A stretch of 64,000 bases of DNA from Coriobacteriaceae bacterium. GTDB taxonomy: Bacteria > Actinomycetota > Coriobacteriia > Coriobacteriales > Coriobacteriaceae. Location: NCBI GenBank assembly GCA_030525945.1, contig JAUNDT010000001.1:280117-344116 (forward strand), given 5' to 3'. Below the pieces are notes generated by a model. That model was not told the DNA's origin and did not search any database. It was given only the letters and a program-made list of their open reading frames with translations. Numbering within the stretch: the stretch's first letter is position 1; every line of letters begins with the position of its first letter. Below are positions 45,962 through 57,522 of the stretch, in pieces. The position numbers and the translations under genes were made by a program.

Positions 45962-47113
45962 ATGTCTCAAAACACATGGACCATCAAGCGTTGCCTCGAT
46001 TGGACGAGGGATTATCTGCGCGATAAGGGCGATGAGAAGCCGCGTGTATCCGCGGAATGGCTGCTGTCGAGCGTGACGGGTATGTCGCGCACTATGTTGT
46101 ACGTGAGTTTTGACAAGCCCATGAACGACGAGGAGCTTGCCGCCATGCACGAGGCTGTTGTGCGCCGAGCCAAGGGCGAGCCGTTGCAGTACATCACAGG
46201 GGAGACGGGCTTTCGCAGTATCACCGTGGCGTGCGAGCCCGGCGTGCTCATCCCCCGTCCCGAGACGGAACTGCTGGTCGAGGAGGTCCTGACGTTTCTC
46301 GACCGTGAGGTCATAGGTGAAGCTCAGGCCCCGGCCCGCAAGCGCATCGAGCTGCCCTGGAATGACGAGGTTGAAAAAGCGCGCCAGGCGGAGCGTGAGG
46401 CGGCTGTCAGGGAAGACGGGGAAGCTGCGGATGTCGACGGCGGTGATCCTGCATCGGAAGACGATTCCTTGTCGGTTGAGGTCGATGCCGAGGAGGATGC
46501 CGCCATCGAGCGGGAGGAAGATGCTGAGCCCAAGGAGCTCGAGCGGCCTTCCGAGGACTCATCCGAAGAAGAGTCCTCGCCCCGTTCCGCCCGCGTGCTT
46601 GAGGTTGGGTGCGGCACGGGATGCATCTCCCTGTCGATCGCCTCAGAGCGGCGGGGCCGTGCGACGTGTGTCGCCATCGATATAGAGCCCCGTGCCGTGG
46701 ATTTGACCATTCGAAACCGAGATGCCCTCGGCCTGCCGCCCCAGTCGGTCGATGTGCGATTGGGCAACCTGGTGTCCCCCTTGAATCGAGAGACGGAGTG
46801 GGGGACGTTCGACGTCCTCGTGTCCAACCCTCCGTATATTCCATCGGGAGTTATGACCACGCTGCCGCATGAGGTGGTTGACTTCGAGCCCGCCCTTGCC
46901 TTGGATGGCGGTGGCGACGGTCTTGATATCTTCCGGCGCTTGGTGAACGCCGCTCCCCATATGCTGCGCGCGGGCGGACTGCTTGCCTGCGAGCTGTACG
47001 AGGGCCATTTGGATCAGGCGGCGGAGCTGTGCCGCTCGGCGGGGATGACGGACGTGCGGATTGTCGAGGACTTTACCGGCCGCCCGCGCATCGTGCTGGC
47101 ACGCGTGGTATAG
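45962..47113 (+). CDS. prmC: Release factor glutamine methyltransferase with acidic insertion
   Basis: The 383-residue PrmC (HemK) methylates the GGQ glutamine of release factors. The N-terminal helical domain ends in GVLIPRPETELLVEE (95-108). The SAM motif EVGCGTGCISLSIA (214-227) and NPPY (289-292) mark the Rossmann domain. Residues about 118-209 are an acidic insertion (SEDDSLSVEVDAEEDAAIER and similar) not found in the roughly 280-residue standard enzyme. All catalytic motifs remain, so it should be active. ATG 45962 follows GGGAGG. tsaC follows after 21 bp, a common pairing. Confidence 0.93.
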   Translation: MSQNTWTIKRCLDWTRDYLRDKGDEKPRVSAEWLLSSVTGMSRTMLYVSFDKPMNDEELAAMHEAVVRRAKGEPLQYITGETGFRSITVACEPGVLIPRPETELLVEEVLTFLDREVIGEAQAPARKRIELPWNDEVEKARQAEREAAVREDGEAADVDGGDPASEDDSLSVEVDAEEDAAIEREEDAEPKELERPSEDSSEEESSPRSARVLEVGCGTGCISLSIASERRGRATCVAIDIEPRAVDLTIRNRDALGLPPQSVDVRLGNLVSPLNRETEWGTFDVLVSNPPYIPSGVMTTLPHEVVDFEPALALDGGGDGLDIFRRLVNAAPHMLRAGGLLACELYEGHLDQAAELCRSAGMTDVRIVEDFTGRPRIVLARVV

Positions 47114-47134
47114 CGAGGATCGAAGGAGGCCTGC

Positions 47135-47776
47135 ATGACAAACGTACTGAGATCTCATGATGATGTAACGCCGGCCATCGACGCCCTGCGTGCGGGCGCT
47201 TTGGTGCTCGTTCCAACGGAAACGGTGTACGGCGTGGGTGTTGCAGTTGCCGCATTCTCCGAATGCGAAACGACGCCTGGGCCGGACACCGGCTACGGGC
47301 GCATCTTCACCCTCAAGCAGCGCGAGGTCACCCAGACCGTACCCTGGCTTGTCGAAGGCCCTTCCGCCCTCGATCGATACGGCCGTGACGTTCCCGCAGG
47401 AATCCGGAGGCTCGCGGATGTCTTTTGGCCCGGCGCTCTGACACTCGTCGTCCCTGCATCCGATCAGGTTCCGTCGTTTATGCGCGCCGCGGATGGCACT
47501 GTCGCCTTGCGCATGTCGTCCTCCCCCGTTGTGCAGCGGCTCATCCAGGCATGCGGGTCGCCGTTGGCGGTGACCTCCGCCAACACGCACGGCAAGCCCG
47601 CTCCCGCATCGTTCGCCGATGTGGAGGAGCGCATCCTGGAGGGCGTGGATGTGGCGATTGACGCCGGCGCGACTCCCTGCCGTGATGCCTCAACCATCGT
47701 CGCGGTGAGGGATGGCGAAGCGATTGTGCTTCGCGAGGGCGCGATAAACGCGCAAAAGATCGCCGAGGCTCTGTAG
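47135..47776 (+). CDS. tsaC: Threonylcarbamoyl-AMP synthase (TsaC/YrdC/Sua5 family)
   Basis: The 213-residue enzyme makes threonylcarbamoyl-adenylate for t6A37 of ANN-decoding tRNAs. PTETVYGVGV, WPGALTLVVP, VALRMSSSP and LAVTSANTHGKPAPAS are family motifs. It lacks the C-terminal Sua5 domain. ATG 47135 follows GAAGGAGG. One oddity is an insertion after PTETVYGVGVAVAAFSE that delays the usual nucleotide-binding lysine region to IFTLKQREVTQ. Confidence 0.92.
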   Translation: MTNVLRSHDDVTPAIDALRAGALVLVPTETVYGVGVAVAAFSECETTPGPDTGYGRIFTLKQREVTQTVPWLVEGPSALDRYGRDVPAGIRRLADVFWPGALTLVVPASDQVPSFMRAADGTVALRMSSSPVVQRLIQACGSPLAVTSANTHGKPAPASFADVEERILEGVDVAIDAGATPCRDASTIVAVRDGEAIVLREGAINAQKIAEAL

Positions 47777-47958
47777 ACCACTCTCTCGCCTTGCCTTTCG
47801 CCAGGGAAAACTGCACGTTAGCCGATTGATTCCCCCGTCTGCCGAGCAAAGCCGGCGCGCGGGCATAATCGGGTGGTTCACGTGACACAATTCGTGTGCG
47901 GCATAGTCACGCCCGTGACGTGCCCATGTATGTTCACGGCGCGCAGGAAGGCTCTGGT

Positions 47959-49506
47959 ATGGCACTCTCGCTCGACAACATTGGCCTTCCCAATCGCGCC
48001 GATGAAACGCTTGAGGGGCGCTACATCATGGCGCTCGATGCGGGAACGACGTCAGTTCGCGCTGTCATTGTCGATGAGTACGGCGGTATTGTCGCCCAGG
48101 CATCGCGCCCCATTACGACCGTGTATCCCGAGCCCGGCTGGGCGGAGCAGGATCCCATGGAGATCCTGGCATCTCAGATCGCGGTGATGATGGAGGTCCA
48201 GTTCAAAAGCGGTATCCATTCCGACCGCATCGCTGCCATCGGCATCACGAATCAGCGTGAGACCACGATCGTGTGGGACCGCGAGTCGGGCTTGCCCATT
48301 CACAATGCGATCAGCTGGCAGTGTCGCCGCACGTCCGGCATTGTCGAGCGCCTGGTAGCCGAGGGCACTGCAGAGACCGTGCGGGCGAAAACCGGCCTTA
48401 TTCCCGACCCTTACTTTTCCGCGACCAAAATCCAGTGGATTCTCGATAACGTCGACGGCGCCCGCGCGGCTGCCGACGCGGGAAAGCTCATGTTCGGTAC
48501 GATCGACACATGGCTGATGTTCAATTTGACCGGTGGGCTGGTGCATGCGACGGACTGCACAAACGCCAGCCGAACGATGCTCTTCAACATCCATACGCTG
48601 ACCTGGGATGATGATCTGCTCGACCTGTTCAATATCCCCCGCTCGCTGCTGCCGGAAGTGAAGTGGAGCTCGGACGAATACGGTTCGGTTTCGCACGAGA
48701 TCATGACGTACGGCCCGCCCATCACGGGCGTTGCGGGCGATCAGCAGGCGTCACTGTTCGGGCACTACTGCTTTGAGCCGGGCTCTACCAAGAACACGTA
48801 TGGCACCGGCTGTTTCATGCTCATGAACACCGGTGAGCGGTGCGTTGCCTCCAACCAGGGCCTGGTCTCGACAATCGGCATCGCCCGTCCCGGCGCCGTT
48901 TCCTACGCGCTCGAGGGCTCCATCTTCAATGCGGGCGCCGCGGTCGCGTGGCTGCGCGACAAGCTCGGATTGCTGCCTCGCGTGGAGGACGCGGCGGATA
49001 TCTGTCGTCAGGTGTCCGATAACGGCGGCTGCTATTTCGTGCCCGCGTTCAGCGGCCTGGGGGCGCCGTGGTGGGACCCGGAGGCGCGGGGCGTGATGTG
49101 CGGGCTTACGGGTGCGACGGACCGCGCGACCATCGTTCGCGCGGCGTGCGAGTCCATGGCGTACCAGGGCTTCGATGTCCTGCATGCCATGGAGATCGAC
49201 GCGGGGGTTCGCCTGAGCAGCCTATCGGTTGACGGCGGCGCCTCTCGCAATGACTTCATCATGCAGTTCCAGGCTGACCTGCTCGGCATCCCGGTCATTC
49301 AGTCCGAGTATGTGGAAACAACGGCGCTCGGCGCGGCGTATCTTGCCGGACTTGCGGTCGGATACTGGCAAGATCTTGAGGAGCTCGAGCAAAATCGCGT
49401 CATGGCCGCTCGGTTTGAGCCGTCTGCGGCGGAATGTGATGTAGCTCGTGCGCTGGCCGGTTGGCATGACGCGGTGAGCCGCGCCCGCTCGCATCGAACC
49501 TGTTAG
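47959..49506 (+). CDS. glpK: Glycerol kinase
   Basis: The 515-residue FGGY kinase forms glycerol-3-phosphate. ALDAGTTSVRAVIVD (phosphate 1), QRETTIVWDRESG, NLTGGLVHATDCTNASRTML, AGDQQASLFGH (catalytic Asp), NTYGTGCFML and GGASRNDFIMQFQADLLG are all present. The start is ATG 47959 after AGGAAGG; an earlier open frame lacks a site. No glpF or glpD is adjacent. The gene interrupts an otherwise housekeeping cluster. The 182-bp leader contains TGGTTCACGTGACACA (two mismatches from parS) and the dyad GTCAC-GCCC-GTGAC (47906-47919), either of which may be an operator. Confidence 0.95.
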   Translation: MALSLDNIGLPNRADETLEGRYIMALDAGTTSVRAVIVDEYGGIVAQASRPITTVYPEPGWAEQDPMEILASQIAVMMEVQFKSGIHSDRIAAIGITNQRETTIVWDRESGLPIHNAISWQCRRTSGIVERLVAEGTAETVRAKTGLIPDPYFSATKIQWILDNVDGARAAADAGKLMFGTIDTWLMFNLTGGLVHATDCTNASRTMLFNIHTLTWDDDLLDLFNIPRSLLPEVKWSSDEYGSVSHEIMTYGPPITGVAGDQQASLFGHYCFEPGSTKNTYGTGCFMLMNTGERCVASNQGLVSTIGIARPGAVSYALEGSIFNAGAAVAWLRDKLGLLPRVEDAADICRQVSDNGGCYFVPAFSGLGAPWWDPEARGVMCGLTGATDRATIVRAACESMAYQGFDVLHAMEIDAGVRLSSLSVDGGASRNDFIMQFQADLLGIPVIQSEYVETTALGAAYLAGLAVGYWQDLEELEQNRVMAARFEPSAAECDVARALAGWHDAVSRARSHRTC

Positions 49507-49547
49507 AGTGGAAACGGTACGTATTACAACCAGAAAGGACGTGCGTC

Positions 49548-49985
49548 ATGCGAGTTGCTATTGCTTCCGACCACGGTGGATTTGAGCAGAAGCAGGCCCT
49601 TGTCGCGTATATGGAAAGCGAGCTTGGCTGCGAGGTCATCGATATGGGCCCGGATTCCGACGCTTCCGTTGACTACCCCGATTTTGCCGTGAAGGTCGCC
49701 GAGGCCGTTTCGACGGGCGACGCCGAGCGCGGCGTTTTGGTGTGCGGCACGGGAATCGGCATGGCCCTCGCCGCCGACAAGGTCGCCGGCGTGCGCGCGT
49801 CCTCCATCACGTCCGTTCCCTTTGCGGAGCTGTTTCGCCAGCACAACAACGGCAACGTCGTGTGCCTGTCCGGCCGCTTCGTTGAACTGGAGCTTAACGA
49901 GCAGATCGTGAAGACCTTCCTCGAGACCGAGTTCGAGGGCGGTCGTCACGAGGCCCGCGTTGCCAAGATTATGGCGCTCGACTAG
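49548..49985 (+). CDS. rpiB: Ribose-5-phosphate isomerase B
   Basis: The 145-residue isomerase interconverts ribose-5-phosphate and ribulose-5-phosphate. IASDHGGFEQK, VDYPDFA, VCGTGIGMALAADK (Cys as base, T/G anion hole) and RQHNNGNVVCLSGR are diagnostic. The Cys-containing active site marks the RpiB rather than the galactose-6-phosphate isomerase form. ATG 49548 follows AAAGGA. upp is next, giving linked ribose and pyrimidine salvage. Confidence 0.95.
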   Translation: MRVAIASDHGGFEQKQALVAYMESELGCEVIDMGPDSDASVDYPDFAVKVAEAVSTGDAERGVLVCGTGIGMALAADKVAGVRASSITSVPFAELFRQHNNGNVVCLSGRFVELELNEQIVKTFLETEFEGGRHEARVAKIMALD

Positions 49986-50084
49986 CTCGATTGCCAAAGC
50001 GAGTATTTTCACACTTCAAACGCTTAATCGCGCGACGGGCCGCAGAGGCGGCTCCCGTTGCGCCATCCATGTAAGGAGAATCAC

Positions 50085-50732
50085 ATGTCCGTAGAGTTCG
50101 ACCGCTCCCGCGTGACGGTTGTCGACCATCCGCTCGTGCAGCACAAGCTCACCATCATGCGCAGCAAGACCACCGGTCCCAAGCAGTTCCGTGAGCTGGT
50201 CAAGGAGCTCGCGCTTTTCGAGGGGTACGAGGCTACGCGCGACTTCCCGCTCGAGGATGCCCCCGTTTCCACGCCCATTTGCGAGACGACGGGCAAGCAG
50301 ATCGCGGGCCGCAAGGTCGCCATCGTGCCGATCCTGCGTGCGGGCTTAGGCATGGTCGACGGCCTGCTCGAGCTGATTCCCGCCGCCCGCGTGGGTCACG
50401 TTGGCATGTACCGTGACGAGGTCACGCATGAGCCGCACGAGTACTACGCCAAGCTTCCGGGCGATGCCGACCAGCGCACGTGCCTGGTGGTCGACCCGAT
50501 GCTCGCCACGGGCGGCTCCGCCACCGCGGCGATCGACTACCTGCGTCGCCAGGGCGTTAAGGACGTCCGCCTGCTTGTTTTGGTCGCCGCGCCCGAGGGC
50601 ATCAAGACCGTCCTCGAGCACGACCACGACGTTCGCCTGTACACCTGCTCCATCGACGAGGGCCTGAATGACGCGGCCTACATCGTTCCCGGCTTGGGCG
50701 ACGCCGGCGACCGCATCTTCGGCACGCTGTAG
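50085..50732 (+). CDS. upp: Uracil phosphoribosyltransferase
   Basis: The 215-residue salvage enzyme converts uracil and PRPP to [30 protein letters not shown] (PRPP loop), APEGI and the C-terminal [16 protein letters not shown] are diagnostic. ATG 50085 follows AAGGAG; the preceding in-frame codons lack a site. It ends at a terminator and is the last gene before the ATP synthase operon. Confidence 0.96.
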   Translation: MSVEFDRSRVTVVDHPLVQHKLTIMRSKTTGPKQFRELVKELALFEGYEATRDFPLEDAPVSTPICETTGKQIAGRKVAIVPILRAGLGMVDGLLELIPAARVGHVGMYRDEVTHEPHEYYAKLPGDADQRTCLVVDPMLATGGSATAAIDYLRRQGVKDVRLLVLVAAPEGIKTVLEHDHDVRLYTCSIDEGLNDAAYIVPGLGDAGDRIFGTL

Positions 50733-50756
50733 AGCAAGCCACAACGATTTCCTTGA

Positions 50757-50796
50757 GGTGCGCTGCGGAGAAACCCGTGGCGCACCGCTTTATTTT
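50757..50796 (+). terminator. Terminator after upp
   Basis: A 12-bp stem with two G-U pairs (50757-50768 with 50775-50786) is followed by GCTTTATTTT. Confidence 0.82.
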
Positions 50797-50857
50797 GTCC
50801 TACAATAAGCGACGCTTAATAAACAACTGTCGAACAAAATAATGAACGCCTGTCGTA

Positions 50858-50877
50858 TTGTGAACAAATGTTCACAA
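50858..50877. promoter_or_regulatory. Perfect 8-4-8 dyad with LexA-box core upstream of the atp operon
   Basis: TTGTGAAC-AAAT-GTTCACAA is a perfect interrupted palindrome. Its core GAAC-AAAT-GTTC satisfies the Gram-positive LexA pattern GAAC-RNRY-GTTC, though the flanking bases are T/A rather than C/G. It lies 26-45 bp upstream of the candidate -35. Confidence 0.55.
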
Positions 50878-50902
50878 ACGAATGCCAGTCGTCAAATTCT
50901 TG

Positions 50903-50930
50903 TTGCGCGCCCACATCCGAGTGATATATT
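50903..50930 (+). promoter_or_regulatory. Promoter of the ATP synthase operon
   Basis: TTGCGC (50903-50908) and TATATT (50925-50930) are 16 bp apart, with an extended TGn before the -10. TTGTTG at 50900 (19 bp) is an alternative -35. Confidence 0.6.
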
Positions 50931-51010
50931 GCCAAACACTGGTACTCGTACTCGAAGGCACCTGCATGCAGGACTTCCGTGCGGGAAGGACCGCAACGGA
51001 AAGGCGACCC

Positions 51011-51307
51011 ATGCCCCAGCTCGGCCCCATACACGCGCCCGCTCTTGTTGGCGGCGTTCTATTGGGGATCGCTGGCTTCGCGCCTCTTATTGCCGTGTCG
51101 ATGCTCGTGCGCTCAAAGCGCATGAAGGGCTCGATTGCAAAGGGGCTCGCGGCCGTTGCCCTGTCGTTCTCCTTTCTCATGGCGGCCTTGGCGCTGGTAT
51201 GGGTTGTGGTGCCGCAGGATATACTGGTGGTAACGATCGGGGTCCTCGGGGGGTTCCTGATCATGTGGACGGCACTTGCCGTCATGTCGATGAGTCGCAG
51301 ACTCTAG
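51011..51307 (+). CDS. AtpI-like three-span membrane protein
   Basis: The 98-residue product has three hydrophobic segments (about 8-26, 37-60 and 66-88). It is the first gene of the ATP synthase operon, where AtpI or its functional analogues help assemble the c ring. Sequence similarity to AtpI is not evident by eye; the name rests on position and topology. ATG 51011 has AAAGG 6 nt upstream. ATG 50966, after GAAGG, is an alternative start that would add 15 residues. atpB begins 12 bp after its stop. Confidence 0.72.
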   Translation: MPQLGPIHAPALVGGVLLGIAGFAPLIAVSMLVRSKRMKGSIAKGLAAVALSFSFLMAALALVWVVVPQDILVVTIGVLGGFLIMWTALAVMSMSRRL

Positions 51308-51319
51308 GAGGGTTAGCGC

Positions 51320-52120
51320 ATGGAGGCGTTCGATAAGCTGCCTGGCGAGATCAATCACCTCGTCTCGAGCTTTAGCTCAATCCCCGTGGTGGGCGACTTG
51401 ATGAGCGGTATGACCCAGTATTCGTTCTGGCTCATCGTCTCGTCGATCATCTTGCTCGTTGTCATGTTCGCGTTCGCCAAGCGCGCCTCGGTTGTTCCGC
51501 ACGGCCGTTTTGCCAACGCGATGGAATATCTGGTCCAGTATCTCGAGAGCGATATCGGCATGGGCATCCTGGGTAAGGAGTCCTGGCGCCGTCATCTCCC
51601 GTTCCTGGGCACGCTCTTCATGTTCATCGTGGTCAACAACGTGATTGGCATCATCCCGGGCATGAAGCCCGGCACGGGTACGATCTCCACCACCGCAGCG
51701 CTGGCGCTCATCGCGTTCGTCTACTTTGTGTGGGTTGGCGTTAAGAACCACGGCGCGTTCGGTTACCTCAAGAGCCTCGCGCCCAAGGGTGTCGCGTTCC
51801 CGCTGAACGTGCTCATCTGGGTCATCGAGGTCATCTCCACGCTGCTTCGTCCCATCACGCTCGCCGTCCGTCTGTTCTGCAACATGTTCGCCGGCCATAT
51901 CGTGCTGGGTTCCTTTGCGCTCATGGTGTCGCTCTTCGCCGAGCCGCTCATCGCGCAGTTCACCGCCGCCAACCTCATGGGCGCTCTGCCGTCCGTCGCA
52001 TTCGCGGCCATTCTCTTTGTGATTTACGCCATCGAGATCTTCGTCGGCGTGATTCAGGCATACGTGTTCACCGTCCTCACCGCCGTGTACATTCAGGGCG
52101 CGGAGGCCGAGGGGCACTAG
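51320..52120 (+). CDS. atpB: F-type ATP synthase subunit a
   Basis: The 266-residue proton-channel subunit has five or six membrane segments. The essential Arg lies in STLLRPITLAVRLFCNMFAG and the last helix is EIFVGVIQAYVFTVLTAVYI. It forms the half-channels against the c ring. GGAGGG precedes ATG 51320. Confidence 0.96.
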   Translation: MEAFDKLPGEINHLVSSFSSIPVVGDLMSGMTQYSFWLIVSSIILLVVMFAFAKRASVVPHGRFANAMEYLVQYLESDIGMGILGKESWRRHLPFLGTLFMFIVVNNVIGIIPGMKPGTGTISTTAALALIAFVYFVWVGVKNHGAFGYLKSLAPKGVAFPLNVLIWVIEVISTLLRPITLAVRLFCNMFAGHIVLGSFALMVSLFAEPLIAQFTAANLMGALPSVAFAAILFVIYAIEIFVGVIQAYVFTVLTAVYIQGAEAEGH

Positions 52121-52227
52121 CCAACGGGTAGGGGTACCCTGCGCAGAGCCCATCTGGGCGACGCGCTAGATATAGGTATCGTGTTTAAAGTGCGTCGAGA
52201 AAGGGCGCGCGAACTCAAGGAGGAAAC

Positions 52228-52422
52228 GTGGGAGTTATCGGTTACGGTCTTGGTGTTATCGGTGCGGGTCTCGCTATCGGTCTCGCCGCTCACGGCGTCG
52301 CTGGCGCCATGGCTCGTCAGCCTGAGGTTCAGGACCGCGTCTTTACCGTGTTCATCATGGGCTCGGCCTTTGCTGAGGCTCTGGCCCTGATCGGCTTCGT
52401 TGTGGCACTGGTCGTTAAATAG
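52228..52422 (+). CDS. atpE: F-type ATP synthase subunit c
   Basis: A 64-residue hairpin of two membrane helices around the polar loop ARQPEVQD. The ion-binding carboxylate is Glu50 in GSAFAEALALIG. The residue after it is Ala and helix 1 lacks the Gln of sodium-type c subunits, so proton coupling is expected. GTG 52228 directly follows AAGGAGGAAAC, so this short form (usually 70-85 residues) is probably genuine. Confidence 0.95.
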   Translation: MGVIGYGLGVIGAGLAIGLAAHGVAGAMARQPEVQDRVFTVFIMGSAFAEALALIGFVVALVVK

Positions 52423-52467
52423 TCGGGTACTTGCAAAAGAACCAGGCTTGAGTCCCGAGGGGGAGTC

Positions 52468-53070
52468 ATGAAAAACGTTGAACGCGCAGGCATTCTGTTC
52501 GGGGCGGCAGCTCTGACCGTCTTTGCGCCCACCCTGGCTTTTGCGGAAGGCACTGAGTCGGGCGGCGCAGACATCCTCATCCCTAAGATGGCGGAGTTCG
52601 TGCCGGCGCTGATCATCTTCTTGATCATCTGGTTCCTGCTCGCCAAGTTCGTGTGGCCCAAGGTCATCGGCGCGCTCGACGCTCGCGAGCAGACGATCGA
52701 GAGCAGCATCGAGCAGGCCGACGCTACCAAGGCCGAGGCTGCCGCTGTGCGCGATGAGGCCGACGTCATCGTCGCCGAGGCTCGTCGCAAGGCGTCCGAG
52801 ATCGTGCTCGAGGCCCGTTCCGACGCTGAGAAGGAGCGCTCGCGCATCGTCGCGCTCGCCCACAACGAGGCGGAGGACATCATCGCCAAGGCGCGCGATC
52901 GCGCTGACGACGAGATGAAGCGCGCATACGCTGGCGCCACCGACACCATCGCCAAGATGTCCGTCGCGGTTGCCGGCAAGATCGTGGGCGACACGCTCGC
53001 CAACGATGAGGCCAAGCAGCGCGAGCTCATCAAGAAGTACCTCGCGGAAGTGGGTGGCCTCAATGGCTAA
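52468..53070 (+). CDS. atpF: F-type ATP synthase subunit b with signal-peptide-like N-terminus
   Basis: The 200-residue stator subunit has its membrane anchor at about 44-64 (FVPALIIFLIIWFLLAKFVW), then a long charged coiled coil (70-185). The first 26 residues (GILFGAAALTVFAPTLAFA then EG) look like a cleavable signal peptide ending AFA. Most b subunits start directly at the anchor. ATG 52468 follows GAGGGGGAG. The 8-bp overlap with atpH indicates coupling. Confidence 0.94.
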   Translation: MKNVERAGILFGAAALTVFAPTLAFAEGTESGGADILIPKMAEFVPALIIFLIIWFLLAKFVWPKVIGALDAREQTIESSIEQADATKAEAAAVRDEADVIVAEARRKASEIVLEARSDAEKERSRIVALAHNEAEDIIAKARDRADDEMKRAYAGATDTIAKMSVAVAGKIVGDTLANDEAKQRELIKKYLAEVGGLNG

Positions 53071-53545
53071 CACGCAGATCAGCGATCGTCTCGAAAAGCG
53101 CAAGCTCGAGACGTACGCTCGCACCCTGCTTGAGGCCGCAAAAACCGAGGGTCGCGTGTATGAGAATCTCGCGCCCCTCAAGGCGGAGGCCGACGCGAGC
53201 CCCGAGGTTCTCTCGGTCCTCTCGCAGATGGCGGCGAACGGTGACTTGGACAAGCTGTCCGATGTGCTCGAGCTGTACAGCGAGATGGCGGACGGCGACC
53301 AGCAGACAGTTGGCGTCACGGTCACGACGGCTGTTCCGCTCGACCACGAGCTGCGCGCCCTCATTACGCAGAAGTGCGAGCTTGATTTGGGGTGCAACGT
53401 GTTTTTGATCGAGCGCGTTGACCCGTCCATCATCGGCGGTCTCATCCTTTCCGCCAACGGCCGCCGTCGCGATGCGTCGGTGCGCCATCAGCTCGAGCAG
53501 GCCGGCAAGGTCATGACTCGAAACGCAACGAATTCGGAGGTATAG
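53063..53545 (+). CDS. atpH: F-type ATP synthase subunit delta
   Basis: The 160-residue stator cap links subunit b to the alpha/beta head. [17 protein letters not shown] at the N-terminus and the C-terminal [20 protein letters not shown] are typical. ATG 53063 lies within the atpF end. It is a little shorter than the usual 175-180 residues. Confidence 0.93.
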   Translation: MANTQISDRLEKRKLETYARTLLEAAKTEGRVYENLAPLKAEADASPEVLSVLSQMAANGDLDKLSDVLELYSEMADGDQQTVGVTVTTAVPLDHELRALITQKCELDLGCNVFLIERVDPSIIGGLILSANGRRRDASVRHQLEQAGKVMTRNATNSEV

Positions 53546-53549
53546 CCAC

Positions 53550-55169
53550 ATGTCCGAGGCAATTAATGCCGAGAACATCGAAGAGGTCCTGAGGCGCCGC
53601 CTCTTTGACCTCTCGGCTACCGTCGATACCCAAGAAGTATCCCAAGTAGCCGAGGTGGGCGACGGTATCGCCCACGTCTTCGGTCTCAAGAGCGCCATGG
53701 CCGGCGAGCTGCTCGAGTTCACGAGCTCCGTCACGGGTCGTACGGTCTACGGCCTGGCGCAGAACCTCGACCGCGATGAGGTCGGCGCGGTTCTCTTTGG
53801 CGAGGTCGACTCCATCAAGGAGGGCGACGCATGCCGCACCACGGGCCGCGTTATGGATATCCCCGTCGGCCGTGGCATGCTCGGCCGCGTGGTGAATCCG
53901 CTTGGCCAGCCTATCGATGGCAAGGGCAGCGTGGGCCAGACGTCCCGTCGCCCCATTGAGTTCAAGGCCCCTGGCGTAATTGAGCGCACGCCCGTGTGCG
54001 AGCCCGTTCAGACCGGCCTTCTTGCCGTTGACTCGATGATTCCGATTGGCCGCGGCCAGCGCGAGCTCATCATCGGCGACCGCAAGACCGGCAAGACCGC
54101 CATTGCGGTCGACGCCATCATCAACCAGCGTGGTAAGGGCATGATCTGCGTGTACGTCGCCGTGGGCCAGAAGGCATCCACGGTCGCCGCGATTCGCGAG
54201 ACCCTCGCGGCCCATAACGCGCTCGATTACACCGTGATCGTGTCTGCAACCGCCGCCGACTCGGCGCCGTTGCAATACATTGCCCCCATGGCGGGCGCCG
54301 CAATCGGCGAGTACTTCATGTACAACGGCGAGGACGGCCAGCCTGCGAGTGCCACCAACCCCGGTGGTCATGTGCTCGTCGTCTACGATGACCTGTCCAA
54401 GCAGGCCGTCGCATACCGTCAGATGTCCCTGACGCTGCGTCGTCCGCCCGGACGCGAGGCCTACCCCGGCGACATCTTCTACCTGCACTCCCGCCTGCTC
54501 GAGCGCGCCTGCAAGCTCTCCGAGGCCAACGGCGGCGGCTCTCTGACCGCCCTGCCCATCATCGAGACTCAGGACGGCGACGTTTCCGCCTATATTCCGA
54601 CCAACGTTATTTCGATTACCGATGGTCAGATCTACCTGCAGTCCGAGCTGTTCCACCAGGGCCAGCGCCCGGCTGTCGACGTCGGCATCTCGGTGTCCCG
54701 CGTTGGCGGATCCGCGCAGACCAAGGCCATGAAGCAGCAGGCGGGCAACCTCCGCCTCGATCTCGCGTCCTACCGCGAGCTCGCCGGCTTTATGCAGTTC
54801 GGCAGCGACCTGGACGCGGCTACGCAAAAGCAGCTCACCCACGGCGCGCGCATGACCGAGCTTCTCAAGCAGGGCCGCTACAAGGCGCTCGATGTCGTTG
54901 AGCAGGTTGCAGTCCTGTTTGCCGGTAACGAGGGTTACCTGGACGACATGGACCTTTCGGATATCGTTCCGTTCCGCGACGGCCTCGTGGACTACCTCAA
55001 GGGCGCCCATCGCAAGCTGCTTGAGGAGTTCCGCACCGCCAAGATGAGCAGCGACGTGGCAGAGCAGCTCGGCACCGCCATTCGTGACTACAAGAGCCAG
55101 TTCCTCGCCTCGCGCGGGGCTCAGGCTGCGGGCGCATCCGCGTCCGATGAGGAAGCTGGAGAGAACTAG
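53550..55169 (+). CDS. atpA: F-type ATP synthase subunit alpha
   Basis: The 539-residue non-catalytic nucleotide-binding subunit of F1 has P-loop [28 protein letters not shown] and [18 protein letters not shown]. The C-terminus carries about 20 extra residues of Ala/Glu-rich sequence. ATG 53550 lies 4 bp after the atpH stop, with GGAGG inside atpH. Confidence 0.97.
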   Translation: MSEAINAENIEEVLRRRLFDLSATVDTQEVSQVAEVGDGIAHVFGLKSAMAGELLEFTSSVTGRTVYGLAQNLDRDEVGAVLFGEVDSIKEGDACRTTGRVMDIPVGRGMLGRVVNPLGQPIDGKGSVGQTSRRPIEFKAPGVIERTPVCEPVQTGLLAVDSMIPIGRGQRELIIGDRKTGKTAIAVDAIINQRGKGMICVYVAVGQKASTVAAIRETLAAHNALDYTVIVSATAADSAPLQYIAPMAGAAIGEYFMYNGEDGQPASATNPGGHVLVVYDDLSKQAVAYRQMSLTLRRPPGREAYPGDIFYLHSRLLERACKLSEANGGGSLTALPIIETQDGDVSAYIPTNVISITDGQIYLQSELFHQGQRPAVDVGISVSRVGGSAQTKAMKQQAGNLRLDLASYRELAGFMQFGSDLDAATQKQLTHGARMTELLKQGRYKALDVVEQVAVLFAGNEGYLDDMDLSDIVPFRDGLVDYLKGAHRKLLEEFRTAKMSSDVAEQLGTAIRDYKSQFLASRGAQAAGASASDEEAGEN

Positions 55170-55174
55170 GCCCT

Positions 55175-57519
<2,345 letters not shown>

Positions 57520-57522
57520 GCC

